A stretch of 64,000 nucleotides of DNA, taken from positions 149,451,826-149,515,825 of the forward strand of contig OW240920.1 in the NCBI GenBank assembly GCA_933207985.1, given 5' to 3'. The translations under genes were made by a program, and so were the position numbers. Positions 33,956-44,747 of this stretch are shown in pieces (position 1 is the stretch's first letter; each line of letters opens with the position of its first letter). The notes under the pieces were generated by a model. That model did no database searches. It saw only the letters and a program-made list of their open reading frames with translations, and had not been told where the DNA came from. This DNA is from Pelobates cultripes (taxonomy: Eukaryota; Chordata; Amphibia; Anura; Pelobatidae).

Positions 33956-34753
33956 CAGTATAAGGGAATAATTTACACAAATGGCTAAGGTTACAGAGAT
34001 TAGGTAGGATTCACGTGTCAAAAATCCTCGGACTACTCTTGGCCCCAAAAGTGAGCTTTGTAAAAAAGTAGTAGGCGCCTTGCCATTTAACACCATGCAG
34101 AGGCCACAAAGAGGGGTGTATGTTAACAATTTAAAAGCATCCACAATATCCATCTTGCTAAGCCAAGCCCCCAACCCTGCCGATCTGATAGCCGCAGTAG
34201 CGTCATCAATAGTGGAGTATTGAAGGGAAAATTCCTCGGATGGAATCAATGAGTTTAGGCTGGGGATGGTTGAAGAGTGGGGTGCGGATAGGTCAATGAT
34301 GAGTCTGAGTTTCTCCGAATTTTTACTGGAAACCAGCCAGATAGGGTTAGTTCTCCAGCTGGAAAAGGGGGGGTTACAAAAAGGCCCAATGACAAACCCC
34401 TGATCCACTTGTTGTAACAAGGTAGTGACTGAAGTAGGGTCATTAGTGGCAGACTGCAAATTGTGACACTCTAGTACCCCTGTTGGCATGTAAACGAGCC
34501 CCGTGTGAAATCCCTGGGTGAGACCTGTGCATAAAAATTCCACAAGGTGTTTGGAGGGGTGCGTGGACAGCATACATGCAAGTACAGGAACATTCACCCG
34601 AGACAAATAAGGTTTCTGGTACATTTTATTTGGGCACATGGATTTCGCATGTGCCCTGAAACAATGCGAGCATACGTGTAATAAGTGGCAAGCGCTGTAA
34701 CCGCAGGAGCCCTCATTGAAGTTGTTGCAAATCTGAGATTTGCCTAGGTACAC
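33953..34753 (-). pseudogene. Ngaro reverse transcriptase, N-terminal half, with an upstream zinc-knuckle-like motif
   Basis: A 266-codon minus frame begins with a Cys/His-rich segment (CNNFNEGSCGYSACHLLHVC), a probable nucleic-acid-binding knuckle at the end of the gag-like part. RT motifs follow: GFVIGPFCNPPFSSW, RTNPIWLVSSKNSEKLRLII (the R...K motif), DLSAPHSSTIPSLNSLIP and LSKMDIVDAFKLL (first catalytic Asp). The YxDD box is not found; the frame runs out at the LTR-like insertion. This copy cannot make an active polymerase. Confidence 0.75.
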
Positions 34754-35672
34754 TACTGGACGACCCAGTTTGTCTCTGGTCTGTTTCTCAGCCCTTGGGG
34801 GATGCTGTAAAGATGAGCCGGGAAGGCTGTCCGGACAGAGGGGTCACAGATTAGCTGCGTGAGGGGGTGACGTACATATGGTACAAGCTGGTGTCCTAAG
34901 CCCTGCGAAATGTCTGAGGAACAGTTCGTTGTCCAGTTGGCTCCAATCCATCTGGATGCCGTACTGGGACAACATGGCCGACACTTTTGATGAAAAGGAC
35001 TTGTGGTAGTCGTAAAAAGTATAGCCACCATACTTTTAACTAGGTCCACCAGCTTATGCATATATAGATCCAGTTCCTCCCTCGTATGGGGATGAACCGT
35101 GCATAGAATATCTACCGAAGGCCAGAACAAAATCAGGAATGGACAGTTTCTTACTGAGTCTGGGGTCTCTGGCTTTTAGAACCACCGAGATGTCCCCGTA
35201 GTCGTAAGAACGGTTATCCACGACATCCTGGGAGGCAATGAGCAGTGAGACTAAGTTAAAGTCCTTGCCTTCCAGGATGTCCTTTTTAAGATTAGCCGAA
35301 ACCATGTGGGCAGGATTACCCGCTATTGCTGTGGGTATGACCGGGATTACTTCGGTGAGAGGGACAGGAGGCTGTACTGGGAAGCTACGGGCTTCCAGTC
35401 TCTCCAGCCTGTCATTGACCTTCCCCATAGAAGAGATTAGGGTGGCAACCATGGCGTGGAGAGTCGGATCTTGAGAGCCGCTTGTGCCCCTTCCCCTGCC
35501 TCTGTAATTTGAACAGTTCCGCTTTCCTGGCAGTAGCCGGGAAAGGGACACTGCGTTTGCGTAATTCTGCAGTGATGCGGGGGATAGTCCATGATCTGAT
35601 GGACGAGGGACTTCCTATGTCGCCCTTGCGAGTCGGGGTGAATGACCTAGCAGGGGTGCTAGGGATTGACAT
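34753..35672 (-). pseudogene. Ngaro gag-like ORF
   Basis: Two overlapping minus frames, 35054-35551 (starting in the neighbouring frame 35412-35672) and 34753-35130, contain MVATLISSMGKVNDRLERLE, AGNPAHMVSANLKKDILEGK and DFNLVSLLIASQDVV. Then come DPRLSKKLSIPDFVLAFGRY and, in the other frame, LDLYMHKLVDLVKSM. No enzyme motif is seen; by position and by its K...L.SIPDF pattern it is the gag-like protein of the element. Frameshifts occur near 35130 and 35500. Confidence 0.6.
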
Positions 35673-35699
35673 ATCCTCACCATCGTCTGGGTAGGGACA

Positions 35700-37069
35700 T
35701 ACTGAAAATATATAATAGACATTGTTGGTAACCAGGGGTGTGAAATGACAGGTGGCTAGCTAGTGCCAGATGACGAAAGATTATTCTATGATTTGTGGCA
35801 GGTGAGGCCCTACTAGTGCCAAGTGGCTAGAGAGGCTCTATCTATGAGTTGGCGCGAGGGACGTGGACACCTTCAATGGTGATAGGACGTTGGCCTCTCC
35901 ATGAGTAGACAGGAGGGGTATTTGGCAGTGATTGGTGTCGCCTTCTCTATATAATTTGCGAGGCGACTAACTATGATTTGGCCCGAGGGGCGTATAGTAC
36001 CTCGAAGTGGAGGCTGGGAGTTGGCCTCGCGGACCGCTAGGACTATGGAGCAGGGAAAAATATCTAAAAGGCCATGTTGACAATAGCGTGACCCAACATA
36101 CCTGCAGAAAAGTGAGCCCTGGCTTCTGTATGAGATAAAACAGAGGTCTCTTAAGTAGGGAGGGGGGCCTAGAATAGCTAACCCGTCCAGGGGTATCCGC
36201 CTGGAGGTATAAGAATTTTAGATAAGGTACTCTTGCAAGATATACACATAAGACTGTAGAACTGAGAGTAGTAAGCGTTTAGGGGGTGACTGCAGAGAGT
36301 GCTGACCACCCTATAGACACAATGCTCCCAGTAGCCATGTTTCCTTTAATATTAACAGGGATTAATTATCTTAAAACGTTAAAGTTTACTACTAAAACAG
36401 ATATCGTATGATATTATCTAATCACCAGTAAGTAATGCATTTACTATTATAACTGCTATAACTGATAAGCATGAAGTACCTATATATGTATTATAACAGG
36501 ATTCCTACTTGCAGTAATTTATATATATGAACCAACACAGCATTTAAACAATTAAAGGCATTGTAACCGAGATATGTTGTAATTATTCTGTTAATGGCTG
36601 AAGCTAGGAGTCAGCCAGCTCCAGACCAGTACACACACCCTCCCTCCCTTTTTAACCTGTGTAAAATAGCAGACCGGATTACCCAGACAAGCAGCCCACC
36701 TCCCCCTTCCCTGTGTAATGACGGCGGGAAATAGGGAGGTCTGTTCCCGCCTGTGCCGATTGTACTTTACCCCTGACAAACCAGCCCACCGTCCCCCTCA
36801 ATCTATTTAATGTTGCCGGCCGGCGGGAACAGGGACTCCTACGGTAATGGAGTCTCTGTGCCTGTTCCCGTCTTTGCTGTGCTGCCCAGTGAATAATTCC
36901 CCCCGCTCACCTCCCCGTCGAGCTGGGGGAGCCGGTCGGCCTGTGGAGCCGGTAGTGCCGGGGAGTCCCGGATACTCACGATGTGACGTTTGAACCAGGC
37001 GCCGCGTCTCACCGGAAGTGACGTAGCGCAACAGGAAGCCGGAAGGGAAAAGGCTGGCGAGTATCACCC
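35700..37069 (-). other. Ngaro 5' leader, non-coding
   Basis: About 1.4 kb separates the A1 repeat from the gag-like ORF. The part near A1 is GC-rich (36600-37060); the rest is AT-rich with short related words (GAGGCGACTAACTATGATTT and similar at 35780-36000). I see no coding domain. Confidence 0.5.
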
Positions 37070-37861
37070 TGTTCGTCTAGACCAACGAAGGTAAGTAAGG
37101 GAAGGGGGGAGTCCCTTAAGTAGATCTATAGCCCCTCCCACAACTTCAGGCCATGCCTTCCAATATATGGCAAAAACGACTTTAAAAAGGCATAATACAC
37201 AAAGGATAGTCTTATACCAAAAATATGTATCTATATCTATAAAATCACATTCTCAAGCACATATTAAAAAAGAGGGGGAAGAAGGAAAAGAGAAAATTGA
37301 AGATTATCCTAGCTTTAGTGTACCTATAATCTTAATTTTAATAATGACAGGAGGCGAGTATTTTGCATTAAACTCTGTTTACTAACTCACACAGCAGTAA
37401 AGAAAAGTGAAAACATTAACCAATCAAAATGCAATAGGAAGCATAGTATTCACAGAGATAAGGCTCCTCCCCCTCTTTCTAATGCGATATCATGAATACA
37501 GGTCCAAAGAGTCCAAAGTTCCATAACAGGCGCCAACGGGCGATTATCCAAAAATGAAGGTTGAGCAGGCGAAGTCGTAGTTGAGTCCGTCCTGATAATG
37601 AGCTGTAAGGCCCCGGAATTACACTGAAAGAGAACGTGAAATAGGTTAGGAACCGGTCTGGAGACTGGTTGAATTAAAGGTAACAGCCCATGATTAGATA
37701 CAGGGATAACATATAACTGAAAATAATGATAACAGAATACCAAGTATAAGAAAACGATCAAGGCTATCGCCAATAAAGTGCAGAACAAGCAAACACAAAC
37801 AGAGACTGAAGCATACAGAGTCAGACATACTTACGTGAGCCTTATCTCCCAAGGGAGGGAT

Positions 37862-37972
37862 GGGCGGGAAAATACTCGCCTCCTGTCATTATTAAAATTA
37901 AGATTATAGGTACACTAAAGCTAGCATAATCTTCAATTTTACCACATGACAGGAGGCTTCATATTTTGCATT
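37862..37972. repeat. Internal complementary region of DIRS element 2
   Basis: TCGCCTCCTGTCATTATTAA through CTAAAGCTAGCATAATCTTC is the complement of the left terminus (37295-37345). AATTTTACCACATGACAGGA through CATATTTTGCATT is the complement of the right terminus (about 42160-42201). The match fixes the element ends at about 37295 and 42201. Confidence 0.85.
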
Positions 37973-37973
37973 T

Positions 37974-38945
37974 TTAACGCTGATGAAGGAGAGATGAGGC
38001 TGCTCCCGAGTTCGGGCGGAAGTAAAATGTCCGAAAGGTAGATTCTCGCGACCAATCCGCCGAGCGTAGGATATCTGTCAGAGAAGCACCCGCCGAGAAG
38101 GCCGAAGAAGCCGCCGCTCCGCGGACGGAGTGGGCTCCGAAAGTCTCGTCCACTCCTGCCAATGATAGAATCCATCTTATCCACCTGGCGAGGGTAGTGA
38201 CCGAGACTGGCACGTGTGGCCTAACATAAGATACTAACAGTTGACCCGAGGGAGAGACCCTGAGAGGGGATGTGACCTCCACATACCGACGTAGGGTAGC
38301 CACCACGCAGAGCTGTGGGTCAGACGGGAAAAACGGATAAAAGACCGACGTAGAGTCCGACTTCGTCCGACGTGAAACTCGAAAGGTAACTCCCTCTGGT
38401 GAGACCGAAAAGGCGTCGAGGTCGAAAGCGCGGACGTCCGAGACCCAGCGGAACGAGACAAGGCAGAGTAGCAGCGTTAGCTTTGCCGAGAGTTGTCGTA
38501 GGGATAGTCTGCCGTTGTCCGGCCAATCCCTTAGGAATTGTAGGACAACTTCGACGTACCATAAGCGAGAGTATTTGGGTTGAGGGGGTCTCTGCAACCG
38601 AACGCCCCTCAGGAGTCTGCAGACCATAGGGTCTTTGCCTACAGGGATTCCCATGACCGGGTCGTGCGCCGCCGAAATCGCGGAGCGGACAACGTTGAGA
38701 GAGCGATAAAAACGGCCTGAGGAAAAAAGAAAGGAAAGAAAATTCAAAATGGCCATCACAGGGGGAGTAAAGGGATCGATGTTCCGTTCACTGCACCAAG
38801 AGGACCAGGAGGACCAAGCTGATAGGTAACATCGCCTGGTACCTGGAGCCCATGAGTCCCATATGAGATCTCTAGCTGCCTGCGATAACTCGCTGGTTTG
38901 CCAGGCACCCCTGAAAGAGTCCAAGCCACTAGGGCGAGACGGTCT
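37974..38945 (-). CDS. DIRS tyrosine recombinase
   Basis: This is the C-terminal part of a long open minus frame (open from 40337, but upstream of about 38945 it only overlaps the RT ORF). It starts near QTSELSQAARDLIWDSWAPG, a core-binding-like helix region with TRRCYLSAWSSW. The catalytic region has FRWVSDVRAFDLD (first Arg), RVSRRTKSDS (Lys strand), GAHSVRGAAAS (His...Arg), ADWSRESTFRTFYFRP (Trp and candidate nucleophile Tyr). All catalytic positions of a tyrosine recombinase can be assigned and no stop interrupts them. It would integrate the circular cDNA. The true start is unclear, as DIRS ORFs overlap. Confidence 0.85.
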   Translation of the reverse strand, partial: RPSRPSGLDSFRGAWQTSELSQAARDLIWDSWAPGTRRCYLSAWSSWSSWCSERNIDPFTPPVMAILNFLSFLFSSGRFYRSLNVVRSAISAAHDPVMGIPVGKDPMVCRLLRGVRLQRPPQPKYSRLWYVEVVLQFLRDWPDNGRLSLRQLSAKLTLLLCLVSFRWVSDVRAFDLDAFSVSPEGVTFRVSRRTKSDSTSVFYPFFPSDPQLCVVATLRRYVEVTSPLRVSPSGQLLVSYVRPHVPVSVTTLARWIRWILSLAGVDETFGAHSVRGAAASSAFSAGASLTDILRSADWSRESTFRTFYFRPNSGAASSLLHQR

Positions 38946-40999
38946 TCCAGAACGAGAGGATGGGGGTTGTCTTTCGGGTCCGTGAGGAATGTTGGGTAGG
39001 ATGGTATGAGGAGCGGATCCATGAAGGACGATGCCAGGAGGTCCGGGAACCAGGGTTGGCTCTGCCATAGGGGAGCGATGAGGAGAAGAGACCCTCGTTG
39101 GGTCTTCAGGTACAGAATCGTCCTCGCCATCATGGCGAAAGGGGGAAAGGCGTAAGCTCCTCTGGGCGGCCATGGTTGGAGGAATGCGTCCACTGCCATG
39201 CTCTCCTGGTCCGGGAGCCAGCTGAAGTAGTTTGTCGTCTGCCTGTTGGTGCGTGACGCAAACAGATCCAGGTGAAAGTGACCCCTCCTGCACGATAGAC
39301 ACTGGAATATCTGCGGGTCCAGTCTCCAGTCGCTGCTGTCTCGCCAGTGGCGTGAGAACCAATCTGCCGTCAGGTTCGTTTCTCCCGGGAGATACTCTGC
39401 AATGAGGGAGATGTTGCGTGGTAGGCAGAAGTCGAAGATCCCTTTCGTTATTTCCGAGAGGAGTCGGGATCATGCACCTCCCAGGCGGTTGATGTAGCGG
39501 ATCGCAGATATGTTGTCCATCCGGAGGAGGATGCAACAGTTCGACTTGTTTCCTGCTAGGCTGCGGATCGCGAACGACCCGGCCAGGAGTTCCAGACAAT
39601 TTATGTGGAGGTTGAGGTCTTGGGAACTCCAGGCACCGCCTGTTGACCTGCCTTCGCAAGTTGCGCCCCAGCCCCAGAGGCTCGCGTCCGACTCCAGGAC
39701 TGTGTCGGGTGAGCTCCCGAAAATGGCACGGCCGTTCCATGCCTCCATGCTGTCCAACCACCAGCTGAGTTCTTGTTTGACTTCCTCCGTTACCGGGATG
39801 GTCTGATCGTAGGAAGGGTTCCGGCGAAGGAAGGACGTCTTCAGGCGTTGCGTTGCTCTGTAGTGTAGCGGTCCCGGGAAAATTGCCTGGATGGAAGCGG
39901 ATAGTAGACCTACAATTCGCGCCAAGGTGCGGAGTGGAATGGAGTGGCAACGGAGGACCCGGCGTAGATCCTTCTTGATGGCTGTGATTTTTGACGTTGG
40001 CAGTCGCAGGGTGCTGGACGTGGAGTCTATCTCGAAGCCCAAGAATTGTATGGTCTGGGTTGGAGATATTGCCGACTTCTGGTGATTCACAACGAATCCT
40101 AGGGACGTCAGGAAACGGATGGTATATTGCGTGTGTAGAGTCAGTCTGTTCTTGTCTGAGCAAAACAGTAGCAGGTCGTCCAGGTAGATAATGCAACGAA
40201 TGCCTTGTGTGCGAAGATGTGCAACTACCGGCTTTAGCAGCTTGGTGAAGCACCATGGGGCTGAGCTGAGGCCGAATGGAAGGCATGTGAACTGCCACGG
40301 TAGGCCGTTCCAATGAAACCTGAGGAACTGTCGGCAAGAGACGTGGACGGGTACTGACAAGTACGCGTCCTTGAGGTCCAATCTCGTGAACCAGTCCCCG
40401 TCTTGAAGGAGGTCTCTTAGAAGGTGGATGCCTTCCATTTTGAAATGTCGGTACATCACATATGCGTTTAGCTGCCTTAGATTTATGACTGGTCTGAAAT
40501 CTCCCGTTTTCTTTTTGACCAGGAAGATATTGCTGAAGAAACCCCCTCCGTTTGGAGCGGATTCGATTGCCCCTTTCGTTCGGAGGTCCTGCAGTTCGCC
40601 GTCAATGAGTCGGCGGTCCTCCGCTGAGCATCGTGTAGCGTGTGGGGAAAAATTCTGGCGCGGGATGTCCACGAAATCGATGATGTATCCTCGCACCGTC
40701 TGGTGGATCCAAGCGTCCGCGGAGATGGTGGTCCAGGTCTGAAAATATAGAGCGATACGACCAGCAGTACGTGGGGAAAAGGGGGAATTCAAAAGGCTGC
40801 TTACCTGTGGGGAAGCGTGCTCTGCCACGACCACGTGGTCCTCTGCCTCGGTCGGCTCCTCTGGTATAGGAGAAGGGTTGTCTGAAGCCGACTTCTGGGT
40901 AGAAGGGCTGAGGTCTGTGGGCACGGAGGGCACGAAGGGCGAGGACATTCGGAGCGAAGGCGGTTGCGCACCGTCTTGTCCAGAGGTTTGCAGAGCCAC
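38756..40999 (-). CDS. DIRS reverse transcriptase / RNase H (one internal stop)
   Basis: The minus frame 40999-39470 encodes GGGFFSNIFLVKKKTGDFRP, RLDLKDAYLSVPVH (first Asp), CLPFGLSSAPWCFTKLLKPV and IRCIIYLDDLLLF (catalytic YLDD). The RNase H-like region has LESDASLWGWGATC and HINCLELLAG. A TGA at 39470-39472 follows INRLGGA, after which the same frame is open to 38756 with SLIAEYLPGETNLTADWFSR and LDLFASRTNRQ, the usual DIRS continuation. Apart from this one stop the enzyme looks complete; the stop is either a point mutation or a readthrough site, with mutation more likely. Confidence 0.85.
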
Positions 41000-41490
41000 C
41001 GGTGCATAAATTTGGAGAGGTGGTCAGGCGGAGTCCAGTCCGCTGAGCGTGGGTGTTGTATATTACGAGGGTCAAAGAGGCGTTGTCCAGTAGGGTCGAG
41101 GATGGCCTCCCCTTCTTCCTGGGCAGATGCGAGGTCATCTGGTAGTTGGATGTCATCCAGGAACGTGCCTCTTAAGAAACCGGTATGGGAACCGGTGTCC
41201 GAGCCCCACTCGTCGTCATGTGAGTCGGAATCTGCCGTCCTTCCACTCGTCCAGTATAGCCAAGGAGTGCGAGGGGTCTTCCCCTAGTAACCGTGTTGAG
41301 AGGTGGGGGAAGGTCGGGTTGGCTTATGGCATTTGGTAGGAGCCTTGCCTTTGCCCGGGACAACGGTCCCCTTTTCGCCCTTCCAGTGGCGTTTAATAGG
41401 CCGTGGGTCGGCTTGTGTCTGCGATTCAGAAGCCTCAGAATCGTAGTCATGGGGTGTGGCTTTAGAGGAAGACTGATAGTGGTCCACCAA
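40800..41490 (-). pseudogene. DIRS element 2 gag-like region
   Basis: Short minus frames (41490-41284, 41450-41172, 41156-40602) overlap in different phases. The first contains KATPHDYDSEASESQTQADP, RPIKRHWKG and VVPGKGKAPTKCHKPTRP, a charged linker also found in the relic at 59659-59892 (CHWKGAGSALILAKGKALVK). The region precedes the RT as gag does in DIRS elements. Frame changes suggest decay, though programmed overlap cannot be excluded. Confidence 0.55.
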
Positions 41491-42349
41491 TGTATGGGAC
41501 TGGCAGTCCTTATGGGAGGTTAGATGGGTGATGCACTAACCTGCTGACCCCTGCCTGAATAGTGTGTGGCAAACGCGGTCGGGAGCCAAAAAAACCGAGA
41601 CCGTGGGTCTCCCAAGATGGCGGCCGTAACTCTCGCGAGACGCGAGATCGAATATGGCCGCCGGAGGGACGGGAAAGAGGTTTCCCGCCGTGTCGGCTAG
41701 TGAGAGCGGCTGAGAAGCCGCGCGGCGGACAAATAGAGAGGAGGGTGAGCGTTACCCTCGAGCAGGGAGATCGGAAAACAAAACAATAACACAGAACAAA
41801 TGGGGGAACATAAAATAAATAATAACAATTAAACAATAAATAAAGGGAATTTAAACAGTAAGGTACCAATGTAAGTCCCTGAGGGTAGGGGGGAAATCCT
41901 GAGAGGGACAGTATAAGGCAGAAGGACAGAAGTCCTAGGAAACAAATAGGGAAATAATAATATATAAAGCATCAAAAATAAACAAACAGTATGAAACATG
42001 AAAAGTAAGGGAAGAGCCAAAAACTCTGACCTGTCTGCTGATGGAGCAGTAAAGAAAGACGAGGAGGAGCCTTATCTCAGTGAATACTATGCTTCCTATT
42101 GCATTTTGATTGGTTAATGTTTTCACTTTTCTTTACTGCTGTGTGAGTTAGTAAAGAGAGTTTAATGCAAAATATGAAGCCTCCTGTCATGTGGTAAAAT
42201 TAGCAACATATATTGCCAACATAATCAGCTAATCATACTGTGTGGTCATACATACAAAAGTGTGTTTAAAAATGCATATCGCTGTGCAATAGTGAACCTG
42301 GTATACATAGTAGCATCTTAGTGGAATTAGTCCATAAAAACCAAAATAT

Positions 42350-42840
42350 CTAGATCTGTATTAAGGCCATCCGGAATGGAATTTTTTTTAATTTGTAGAT
42401 CCATTCTGTTTCTTTCATAGCCAGGCGTTTTTCTATATCTCCCCCTCTCCAATGGGGGCTGACCCGATCAATGCCAATACAGCTAAAATTTTCATATTTA
42501 AAATCTTGACAACTATTACAGTGTCTTGGTACACTGTGTTTTGTACTTTTCCTCCTAATTCCACCAAAATGTTCCAGTAACCTTGTGTGTAATTTCCTTA
42601 TTGTGCGACCAATTATTGTATGCCGTATTTACACTGTAGCAAATAAATTACATATCTACTTTGACAGTTTATAAAATGTTTAATTATAAAAGACTCCCCT
42701 GTAATATTGCTTTTAAAATCTAGTGTTTTATATGGTTGGAACGTACAGGTGCTGCATCTGCCGCACTTGTAAAACCCTTTTGGTTTTTCTCTCAAAAAAC
42801 TAGCTTTAGAGTTATGCAACTCTTTTTTGTTCTTTGATTA
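42350..42840 (-). pseudogene. Penelope-like GIY-YIG endonuclease domain
   Basis: The minus frame 42819-42613 gives ASFLREKPKGFYKCGRCSTC then RYVIYLLQCKYGIQ, the GIY half. A one-base shift leads to IIGRTIRKLHTRLLEHFGG (the YIG position and conserved Arg), KHSVPRHCNSC, IGIDRVSPHWRGGDIEKRLA and MKETEWIYKLKKI (catalytic Glu), then a stop at 42350-42352. The family uses this nuclease to nick target DNA. The single frameshift makes it inactive as read. Confidence 0.85.
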
Positions 42841-42850
42841 TGGTAAAACA

Positions 42851-43746
42851 CTAGGAGCCAAAATAGATTTTAAATTGTCGGGTTTTTTTATAAATTATAC
42901 AGGGCTTATTAGGTAAAACATTCTTTAAAAATTCATCTTGATTTAAAATGGGCCAATATTTCCTAATTATCTTCTCGATATGATGTGCTTTATTATTGTA
43001 TTTTGTTATAAATGCTGTATTAAAATCTTTATTTGAATCCCCATTCCTTTCTTTCCTCTTTTTTCCTCTTAGAAGATCTTTTCTATTGTGCCTTTCTACT
43101 TGTTTTCGTGATTTGTGAACCAGATCAATAGGATAATGCCTATTTTTAAATCTTTTATTTAAAATCTCTACCTGATTCTCAAAGTCTTCTTTTAACGTAC
43201 AATTCCTATATATTCTCATTTGTTGTCCTTTAGGGATATTTCTAAGCCAGTTAGGATGGTGACAACTGGAAAACTCGATGAAACTATTACCATCTGTAGG
43301 TTTAAAAAAGGCTTTGCTCTGTACCCGTCCATTTCTGATAAAAAACGTTAAAGCTAAAAAATTTATTTCAAATGGATGTATTTCTGCCGTAAAAACTAAG
43401 TTATAAGAATTAGAATTAATATACTGCAAAAAGTCATCTAAAGCGGTTCTTGGACCTTTCCATATCATTAAAACGTCATCTATATAGCGTCTCCATAGCA
43501 CCAGGTTTGCGCCAAAGGGATTATTGTTTCAAATCTTTTTGGTTTCCCAATTGGCAACAAAAATTTTGCATAACTCGGCGCAAACCTGGTGCCCATGGCT
43601 GTACCACAGGTTTGAAGATAATATTTGTCATCAAACCAGAAAAAATTGTGGTAGAGGATAAATTCAATGGCGTCCAATATAAAATCTGCTTGTATGCTAT
43701 TCATATTCTGATTCTCATATAATATTTCTGTGGCAAACCTAGCCAC
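42851..43746 (-). pseudogene. Penelope-like RT, catalytic and thumb parts
   Basis: Minus frame 43746-43480 carries FILDAIEFILYHNFFWFDDK and YYLQTCGTAMGTRFAPSYA. A shift near 43500 leads to frame 43501-42851 with WRRYIDDVLMIWKG (catalytic Asp pair), FTAEIHPFEINFLALTFFI and KAFFKPTDGNSFIEFSSCHH followed by PNWLRNIPKGQQMRIYRNC. These are RT motifs 4-7 and the thumb of Penelope-like polymerases, resembling telomerase-type RTs. Confidence 0.85.
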
Positions 43747-43760
43747 TTGGACATTATTTC

Positions 43761-44742
43761 TGTACTGTCTCTTTAAGGGTTGCCGGTATGGGTTTCATGT
43801 TATGTGTTCCAGCGTGTAATGTAATGTAATGTTAATGCTGTATTGCCTGCCTGGGCTATCTGCCGAACGCAGATAGCTGATTCCCTTTCGTTTCATGAAC
43901 GGCACCTTTGCGGGCCGTTCGGGAACTGAACATAACATCAGCTAATAGCCCACACACTTAGAGGCGTGTGGCGCCTATTAACCGATTGCAACAATGTTGC
44001 AATCGGTAATTAGAGGCTCTCCAAGGTGGCCGTCGTTCGACTACCGACCATGCGGCGGTCGGCCATCTTGGATCCTTTGTTCCCTCAGCGGTGTTTGGTC
44101 GTCGAGCGCATGGTACTAAAAACGGCAACTCGACGGCACGAACACCGCTGAGTTTCCAGGCCGTTCGGGAGGTCCGGGACATTCTGTATTTTGTTCCCTT
44201 GTATGCAACCAGTAATTTAAAACTATGTTTTGGTGAATGTGTTTTTCGTACGGCGTTCGGTTGTTTTAGCTGGGATCTGAGCAGTAATCTCACGAATGAT
44301 GCGCTCAGACCCCAGCTATCTACCGAACGTCCATTCGTTTAAATGAACCAGATATTCATGAAGTTATGGAATTTAATGCGAATTTTAAGTTCTGCTGCAC
44401 GGAGGGATAATCCACTTAACGGTACATTCCTGTGGGGGGATCCCTCTCGTGCAGCAGTGCCTGATGGGAGAAATGCCCTGTATTGTAAGTCCCCCATGTA
44501 GTCCCGTCTGGGAATGCCCCTGGGAGGGGACTCAGGAAACCCCTTGCATGGGGACTTGTATAAATTGTGGAGCTGAATTAAAAGACCTCAGTTGACTCCT
44601 AGCCTATGTGTCGTCTAGTTCTTGGGAAGGAAGGGTTACTGCAGTGCTGTTTGGATTATTGTATGCTGATTCCCCTGGATTATCCTTTGTTGTTCCTGTT
44701 ACCCAGCGGAGATATCGTGGATTATACTGCCTCTCCGCTACA
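43761..44742 (-). mobile_element. Solo LTR, 982 bp, with 5-bp target duplication ATTTC
   Basis: On the minus strand it starts TGTAGCGGAGAGGC and ends AAAGAGACAGTACA. ATTTC flanks it at 43756-43760 and 44743-44747. It sits inside the Penelope-like RT and is younger. A hairpin at its start (TGTAGCGGAG...TATCTCCGCT) resembles the insertion at 33614. Confidence 0.9.
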
Positions 44743-44747
44743 ATTTC

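Larger units (their letters stand above)
32063..37162 (-). mobile_element. Ngaro-type tyrosine-recombinase retrotransposon with split direct repeats
   Basis: On the minus strand the order is A1 (37162-37070), gag-like ORF, RT/RNase H, tyrosine recombinase, B1 (about 32447-32335), A2 (32322-32228), B2 (about 32215-32063). A1 and A2 share CTGTTCGTCTAGACCAACGA through CCATGCCTTCCAAT. B1 and B2 share TCTCATATGATATGGAATAC through GTAAATAAAGTGGGC. The A1-ORFs-B1-A2-B2 arrangement is the signature of Ngaro/PAT-like members of the DIRS order. Coding parts are broken by shifts, stops and an LTR-like insertion at about 33614-33955. It lies within the presumed Penelope-like element. Confidence 0.85.
37295..42201 (-). 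mobile_element. DIRS-type retrotransposon 2, nearly intact
   Basis: Inverted termini: the left end (37295-37480, containing GACAGGAGGCGAGTATTTTGC and GCAATAGGAAGCATAGTATTC) pairs with the right end (42040-42201, GAATACTATGCTTCCTATTGC and GAAGCCTCCTGTCATGTGG). An internal complementary region at 37862-37972 carries complements of both ends back to back. Three minus-strand ORF areas follow DIRS order: gag-like (about 41500-40800), RT/RNase H (40999-38756, one stop) and tyrosine recombinase (about 38945-37974, overlapping the RT frame). At 4.9 kb with open frames it is the best-preserved large element in the window. Confidence 0.9.

Noticed and set aside
36591..37067. Small proteins in the GC-rich Ngaro leader
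   Set aside because: Short, overlapping, no domain; GC-rich leader sequence explains the lack of stops.
38946..40337. The N-terminal 460 codons of the long minus frame ending at 37974
   Set aside because: They lie over the RT/RNase H ORF in another frame and show no domain; the recombinase proper begins near 38945.
41510..41869. A 119-codon minus frame near the DIRS right end
   Set aside because: Located in the element's leader, with no similarity to gag and no conserved counterpart in the other DIRS copy.
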